Shown here in pieces: positions 5,892 to 8,463 of a stretch of DNA of 8,463 bases. A model generated the notes under the pieces. That model did not search any database and was not told where the DNA came from. It was given only the letters and a program-made list of their open reading frames with translations. Position 1 is the stretch's first letter. Every line of letters starts with the position of its first letter. The translations under genes were made by a program, and so were the position numbers. Where the stretch lies: contig VGPA01000054.1 of NCBI GenBank assembly GCA_016875665.1, forward strand, positions 1 to 8,463, in the 5' to 3' direction. The DNA comes from Chloroflexota bacterium. GTDB lineage: Bacteria; Chloroflexota; Limnocylindria; P2-11E.

Positions 5892-7226
5892 ATGCGAGTG
5901 ACCGGTCGCGCCCGCGCGTTTCCGCTGCTCCTCGCCGTCCTGCTCACCGCGTGCACGCTCGTCCCGGAGGGCGTCGCGCGCGACCTCCTCCCTGCCAGCA
6001 CGCCCTTCCGCACGGCGGAGGCCGCGTTCCACGTGCTCGTGGAGCGCCAGGTGGACAAGCCGGCCTCGAGCCTGCTCCTGAGCGGCGCCATCGACGGGAT
6101 CGCCGCCCGGCTCAAGCGCGACAACATCGCCGCCGAGCCGCTCGTGGAGAAGCCCGCGTTCACGGACCGGGTGCAGTCGGACTTTCAGCGCTTCTCCGAG
6201 TTGCTCCAGGCCACGCTCGACCGCTACCCCAAGGCCGAGAAGCTGAAGCTCGAGCAAGCCGCCGTCGACGGCATGGCCAAGTCCCTGAACGAGTGCCACA
6301 CCTACTACATCGACCCCGAACGCTCGAAGAGCTTCAACCGGCCGCCGCAGCCGTACTCCGGCATCGGCGCCACCGTCAGCAAGCCGAACCCGGGCGGTCC
6401 GGTCGAGGTCGTGTCCACCATTCCGGGCAGCCCCGCCGAGAAGGCCGGGGTCCGCGGGGGCGACAAGGTGATCCAGATCGAAGGGCAGGACGTGCGCGAG
6501 CTCACCACCGAAGAGGTGGCCACCCGTATCCGTGGGCCGGAAGGCAGCGCGGTGAAGGTGACGTTCCTCCGCGGCGCGACGGAGATCGTGCTCACGATCA
6601 CGCGCGCCCGCCTCGTCCAGCCGCAGGTGCAGAGCCGCGTGCAGGACGGATTCGGCTACGTCAGCGTCGCCGCGCTCAACGGCCGCGTGGCGCACGAAAC
6701 GAAGGATGCGGTGCAGAAGCTGCTCGACCAGAAGGTCAGCGGGATCATCCTGGACCTGCGCAACGACCCGGGCGGGGACTTCCCCGTCGCGATCGACGTG
6801 GCCAGCATCTTCATCAAGGACGGGATCCTCGTGTACAACGTGGGCCGCGACGGCCGGCGCGACGAAATCCGCACGCGCTCCTCATGGTTCCTCAACCCGC
6901 CCAAGCCGGTCGCCGTCCTGGTGAACCGAGCGTCGGCCTCCGGCGCCGAGATCATCGCGGCGGGGATCCGGGCCAACGGCGTGGGCCGCGTGATCGGCGC
7001 GCGCACGGCGGGCTGCGTGGGCACCGCGCGCGTGCAGGAGATGCCCGACGGCGGCACGCTCCTGGTGGGCGATTCGAAGATGCAAGATGCCAAGACGGGC
7101 GCCGACCTGCACGGGCCGGACAAGGGCGTGGTGCCCGACGAGATCGTCACGAACCCGGACAACGCCACCGACCTGCAGCTGCAGGCGGCGATCGCCTACC
7201 TGAAGCTGGCCCGCGCGCAGCCCTAG
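5892..7226 (+). CDS. S41-family (C-terminal processing) peptidase-like lipoprotein with PDZ domain, atypical active site
   Basis: A 444-aa protein. Residues 1-20 form a lipoprotein signal with lipobox LTAC and acceptor C21, so it is probably anchored on the outer face of the membrane. An N-terminal helical S41 region includes DGMAKSLNECHTYYIDP (126-142). A PDZ domain spans about 157-238 (YSGIGATV, PGSPAEKAGVRGGDKVIQIEG). The S41 protease core spans about 250-425, with VSGIILDLRNDPGGDFPVA (282-300). The nucleophile serine is S350 in NRASASGAEI. In CtpA/Prc enzymes the lysine lies 25 residues after this serine and a glutamine 4 further on. Here those positions are C375 and A379, within GARTAGCVGTARV. 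GVVPDEIV (412-419) is a typical end of the core. It is either an S41 subgroup with another base or a non-catalytic binding protein. It follows the ECF sigma gene, but a functional link is unproven. Confidence 0.92.
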   Translation: MRVTGRARAFPLLLAVLLTACTLVPEGVARDLLPASTPFRTAEAAFHVLVERQVDKPASSLLLSGAIDGIAARLKRDNIAAEPLVEKPAFTDRVQSDFQRFSELLQATLDRYPKAEKLKLEQAAVDGMAKSLNECHTYYIDPERSKSFNRPPQPYSGIGATVSKPNPGGPVEVVSTIPGSPAEKAGVRGGDKVIQIEGQDVRELTTEEVATRIRGPEGSAVKVTFLRGATEIVLTITRARLVQPQVQSRVQDGFGYVSVAALNGRVAHETKDAVQKLLDQKVSGIILDLRNDPGGDFPVAIDVASIFIKDGILVYNVGRDGRRDEIRTRSSWFLNPPKPVAVLVNRASASGAEIIAAGIRANGVGRVIGARTAGCVGTARVQEMPDGGTLLVGDSKMQDAKTGADLHGPDKGVVPDEIVTNPDNATDLQLQAAIAYLKLARAQP

Positions 7227-7255
7227 CCGCTGATCCGGGGCCCTACAGGATCGCG

Positions 7256-7606
7256 ATCTCGAAGCGCCGGCCGGCCGGGCTGCGCCCGGGTGAGGCGCTG
7301 GGGATCCTCCTGGCGATCGCGTTGGCGGCCTGGACGACGGGCGCGTGGCTCGGCCGTCACCGCCGCGGCAGCAGGTGGGCGCTGCCGCTCTCGATCGCCG
7401 GCGGCGCGCTCGCGATCGTCGCGCTCGCGCTCGTCCTGCTGCCGCCCGACGTCGACGTCCCGGGCCAAGCGTCGTACACGTACGGGTACGGCGACGCCTT
7501 CGCGCTCGCGATCCTCGCGCCGTTCGCGTTCGCGATCGGCATCGCGCTCTGCCAGACCCTGGCGTTCGTCGCGGCTCGCCGTGCACGCGCCCGACTACTT
7601 GGCTGA
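7256..7606 (+). CDS. Small three-helix membrane protein, start codon uncertain
   Basis: The reading frame ending in TGA at 7604-7606 encodes an obvious integral membrane protein of about 116 residues. A basic N-terminus (SKRRPAGLR) is followed by helices at about 14-34, 42-63 and 79-106. A Tyr/Gly-rich loop (SYTYGYGD, 73-80) and a basic tail (ARRARARLLG) complete it. Third codon positions are strongly G/C, as in neighbouring genes. No ATG, GTG or TTG occurs in frame before the first helix; the first is TTG at 7322, which would delete half of it. The coordinates assume initiation at ATC 7256, giving an Ile/Met-SKRR N-terminus. A TANNNT-like TACAGG (last base not T) ends 6 nt upstream. It could instead be a gene that has lost its start. 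Its tail overlaps the convergent 47-aa gene by 12 bp. No family recognised. Confidence 0.55.
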   Translation: MSKRRPAGLRPGEALGILLAIALAAWTTGAWLGRHRRGSRWALPLSIAGGALAIVALALVLLPPDVDVPGQASYTYGYGDAFALAILAPFAFAIGIALCQTLAFVAARRARARLLG

Positions 7607-7738
7607 CTTCCCCGCCTTCGCCTGCTCGCCCAACGCCTTCTTGTCGAGGGCGGCCTTGTCGTTCGTCGTGGTCTTCTTGAGCTTGGTGCCCGAGTCCGTG
7701 AGCGCGTCGGAGCTCGGCTTAGGGGTTCCTTCAGACAT
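7595..7738 (-). CDS. 47-aa lysine-rich hydrophilic small protein
   Basis: An ATG-initiated, TAG-terminated small ORF, not recognised as any family. The product is hydrophilic and rich in Lys, Ala, Ser and Thr. It begins MSEGTPKPSSDALTDSG, continues TKLKKTTTNDKAALDKK and ends AKAGKSAK. It has no cysteine, aromatic residue, signal peptide or membrane helix, and is probably disordered or helical. Reality as a gene is supported by a strong Shine-Dalgarno sequence, GGAGGTG, with 5 nt between it and the ATG. That is the best ribosome site in the window. The composition (Lys codons AAG, G/C wobble) fits translation of this strand. It is convergent with the upstream membrane-protein gene and overlaps its last 12 bp. 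It is also divergent from the membrane-anchor ORF ending at 7962. Function unknown; a nucleic-acid-associated role is only a guess from its charge. Confidence 0.72.
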   Translation of the reverse strand: MSEGTPKPSSDALTDSGTKLKKTTTNDKAALDKKALGEQAKAGKSAK

Positions 7739-7743
7739 GGACG

Positions 7744-7750
7744 CACCTCC
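7744..7750 (-). promoter_or_regulatory. Strong Shine-Dalgarno site of the 47-aa gene
   Basis: GGAGGTG on the minus strand ends 5 nt before the ATG at 7738. It is a near-perfect complement to the 16S rRNA 3' tail and fixes the start. It contrasts with the TANNNT-led, Shine-Dalgarno-free starts of the larger genes in this window. No TANNNT is seen on the minus strand between 7751 and about 7900, so the promoter of this transcript was not located. Confidence 0.7.
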
Positions 7751-7770
7751 GCCGCCGTAACCCGGGCAAG

Positions 7771-7962
7771 ACCGTCTCCGACTCGTGGGAGGCGCTGCTC
7801 GCGATGGCGCAGTTCCTCGGCGACGCGGTGATCTGGATCGTCGTCGCCGGATGGCTTCCCGCCCTCGTCATCGGCGGGTCGATCATCCTGCTCCGCCGCC
7901 TCCCGCGCGCGGCGCCCAAGCCGCCGGCACCGCCGTCGGCAAAGCCGCCCTGGCTCCCCTAG
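7771..7962 (+). pseudogene. Membrane-anchor C-terminal fragment, possible remnant of a DUF4349-type protein
   Basis: The frame ending at TAG 7960-7962 reads TVSDSWEALLAMAQFLGD, then one hydrophobic helix (AVIWIVVAGWLPALVIGG... through about 7880), a basic RRLPR stop-transfer, and a Pro/Ala/Lys tail ending KPPWLP. The pattern of a SWEALLA-type amphipathic stretch, a single helix and an Arg-rich end resembles the C-terminus of DUF4349 anti-sigma-like or lipoprotein-type proteins. The large extracytoplasmic body and coiled coil of such proteins are absent. The first canonical in-frame start is ATG 7804, with a weak GGGAGG at 7787-7792. That would make a 52-aa single-helix protein, but coding-like sequence begins about 33 nt earlier. 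The frame is open back to 7723, where it overlaps the 47-aa gene antisense. It is either a truncated gene remnant or a short membrane peptide starting at 7804. The DUF4349 resemblance is from memory of the family and is tentative. Confidence 0.45.
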
Positions 7963-7974
7963 CGAGGCCGCTAG
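7959..7974. terminator. Palindromic hairpin joining two convergent stop codons
   Basis: CTAGCG (7959-7964), loop AGGC, CGCTAG (7969-7974): a perfect 6-bp stem with a 4-nt loop. It contains the plus-strand TAG (7960-7962) of the membrane-anchor ORF and the minus-strand TAG (7973-7971) of the M24 peptidase gene. Its placement between convergent genes fits a bidirectional transcription end or mRNA 3' stabiliser. There is no T-tract on either side, so it is not a classical intrinsic terminator. Confidence 0.35.
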
Positions 7975-8463
7975 ATGACGAGCTCCCGCGGCGCGCGGGT
8001 GAGATTGCGCGCGCCGGTCTCGGTGATCACGAGCATGTCCTCGAGGCGCACGCCGCCCACCGCCGGGTCGTAGAGGCCGGGCTCCACCGTCACGACGTCA
8101 CCGGGCACGAGCGGCTTGGTGCCGGAGCGCCCTACGGAGGGCTCCTCGTGGATCTCGAGGCCGACGCCGTGGCCGAGCCCGTGGATGAAGCCGCGCGGCG
8201 GGCCATCGGACTTCCCGTGCTGCTGACCGGGGCGCAGCGTGTCGTATCCCGCGGCGAAGAGGATGTCCTCGACCATCTCGTGGACCTCCTTGCCCGTCAC
8301 GCCGGGACGGAGCGCCGCGATCCCCGCGTCCTGCGCGCGCTTCACGACCTCGTACATCCTCACGATCTCGGCGGACGGCTCGCCCTTGGAGACCGTGCGG
8401 GTCATGTCCGCGTAGTAGCGGGTGCGGTTCGAGCGCGGGTAGATGTCCATCACGATCGACTCG
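7971..8463 (-). CDS. M24-family metallopeptidase (Xaa-Pro aminopeptidase-like), partial C-terminal half
   Basis: The visible 163 residues are the catalytic 'pita-bread' domain of a peptidase M24 protein. The N-terminal part lies beyond the right edge. All five expected metal ligands are present, numbered from the first visible residue: D6 (VMDIYPRS), D19 (YYADMTRT), H98 (GLGHGVG), E127 (TVEPGLYDP) and E141 (VRLEDMLVI). A second conserved histidine is in GLEIHEEPS (H105). It is therefore probably an active dinuclear-metal enzyme that removes N-terminal residues, perhaps Xaa-Pro dipeptides. Methionine aminopeptidase is less likely, because the DIYPRSNRTRYYAD spacing and the GQQHGKSDGPPRGFIHG insertion fit the Xaa-Pro/creatinase-type branch better. 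Substrate specificity cannot be read from this fragment. It is convergent with the membrane-anchor ORF, and the stop codons lie in a shared palindrome. Confidence 0.9.
   Translation of the reverse strand, partial: ESIVMDIYPRSNRTRYYADMTRTVSKGEPSAEIVRMYEVVKRAQDAGIAALRPGVTGKEVHEMVEDILFAAGYDTLRPGQQHGKSDGPPRGFIHGLGHGVGLEIHEEPSVGRSGTKPLVPGDVVTVEPGLYDPAVGGVRLEDMLVITETGARNLTRAPRELVI

Noticed and set aside
5319..6695. A 458-codon minus-strand open frame across the sigma and S41 genes
   Set aside because: It spans two well-identified opposite-strand genes, has low-complexity Arg/Leu/Ala/Asp composition and no recognisable motif, so it is a GC-driven shadow.
7290..7760. A 156-codon GTG-started plus-strand frame overlapping the small membrane protein
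   Set aside because: Its translation is Arg/Ser-rich low complexity. The alternative frame gives three clean hydrophobic helices with normal G/C wobble usage, so that frame is the coding one.
1..8463. Search by eye for CRISPR arrays, tRNA/rRNA genes, insertion-sequence ends or phage genes
   Set aside because: No regularly spaced repeats, no cloverleaf-like or rRNA-like segment, no transposase or integrase motif and no terminal inverted repeats with target duplications were seen.

Overview
The window is very GC-rich chromosomal DNA, with G or C at most third codon positions. It carries tightly packed housekeeping and envelope genes and no mobile-element, phage, CRISPR or RNA-gene signature. 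The gene set (threonine synthase with homoserine kinase, an AI-2E family permease, a DUF3048 protein, an ECF sigma factor, an S41 lipoprotein, an M24 peptidase) and the likely leaderless promoters suggest a high-GC terrestrial-type bacterium. A Chloroflexota, Dormibacterota or Actinomycetota lineage is possible. That placement is an inference from style, because there is no marker gene here.

Layout. Positions 1-1863 (minus strand) hold a threonine-biosynthesis pair, thrC then thrB; thrB runs off the left edge. A 35-bp divergent intergenic region separates thrC from a plus-strand run: an AI-2E family membrane protein (1899-3014), a secreted beta-propeller-like/DUF3048 fusion (3059-5143), an ECF sigma factor (5286-5870) and an S41 lipoprotein (5892-7226). 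Next comes a stretch of small genes: a three-helix membrane protein without a canonical start (about 7256-7606), a convergent 47-aa lysine-rich protein (7595-7738, minus), and a membrane-anchor ORF that looks like the leftover C-terminus of a larger protein (coding-like from about 7771, stop 7962). The right edge (7971-8463, minus) is the C-terminal half of an M24 metallopeptidase.

Promoter logic. Every gene with a non-operonic, clearly placed start (thrC, AI-2E, DUF3048, sigma, S41) has a TANNNT hexamer 6-9 nt before the start codon and no usable Shine-Dalgarno sequence. This is the arrangement expected for leaderless transcripts. In the thrC/AI-2E gap the two hexamers are the same sequence, TACCAT, on opposite strands and form a perfect inverted repeat. 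The 47-aa gene is the exception, with a strong GGAGGTG.

How the genes relate. thrC and thrB catalyse the last two steps of threonine synthesis (homoserine to phosphohomoserine to threonine). The other genes look separately promoted, with no visible joint pathway. The sigma factor has no adjacent anti-sigma gene. I do not see a clear multi-gene novel system. The most unusual items are the propeller-DUF3048 fusion, the S41 protein with a non-lysine residue at the expected general-base position, the symmetric leaderless promoter, and the degenerate-looking small-gene region at 7227-7962.
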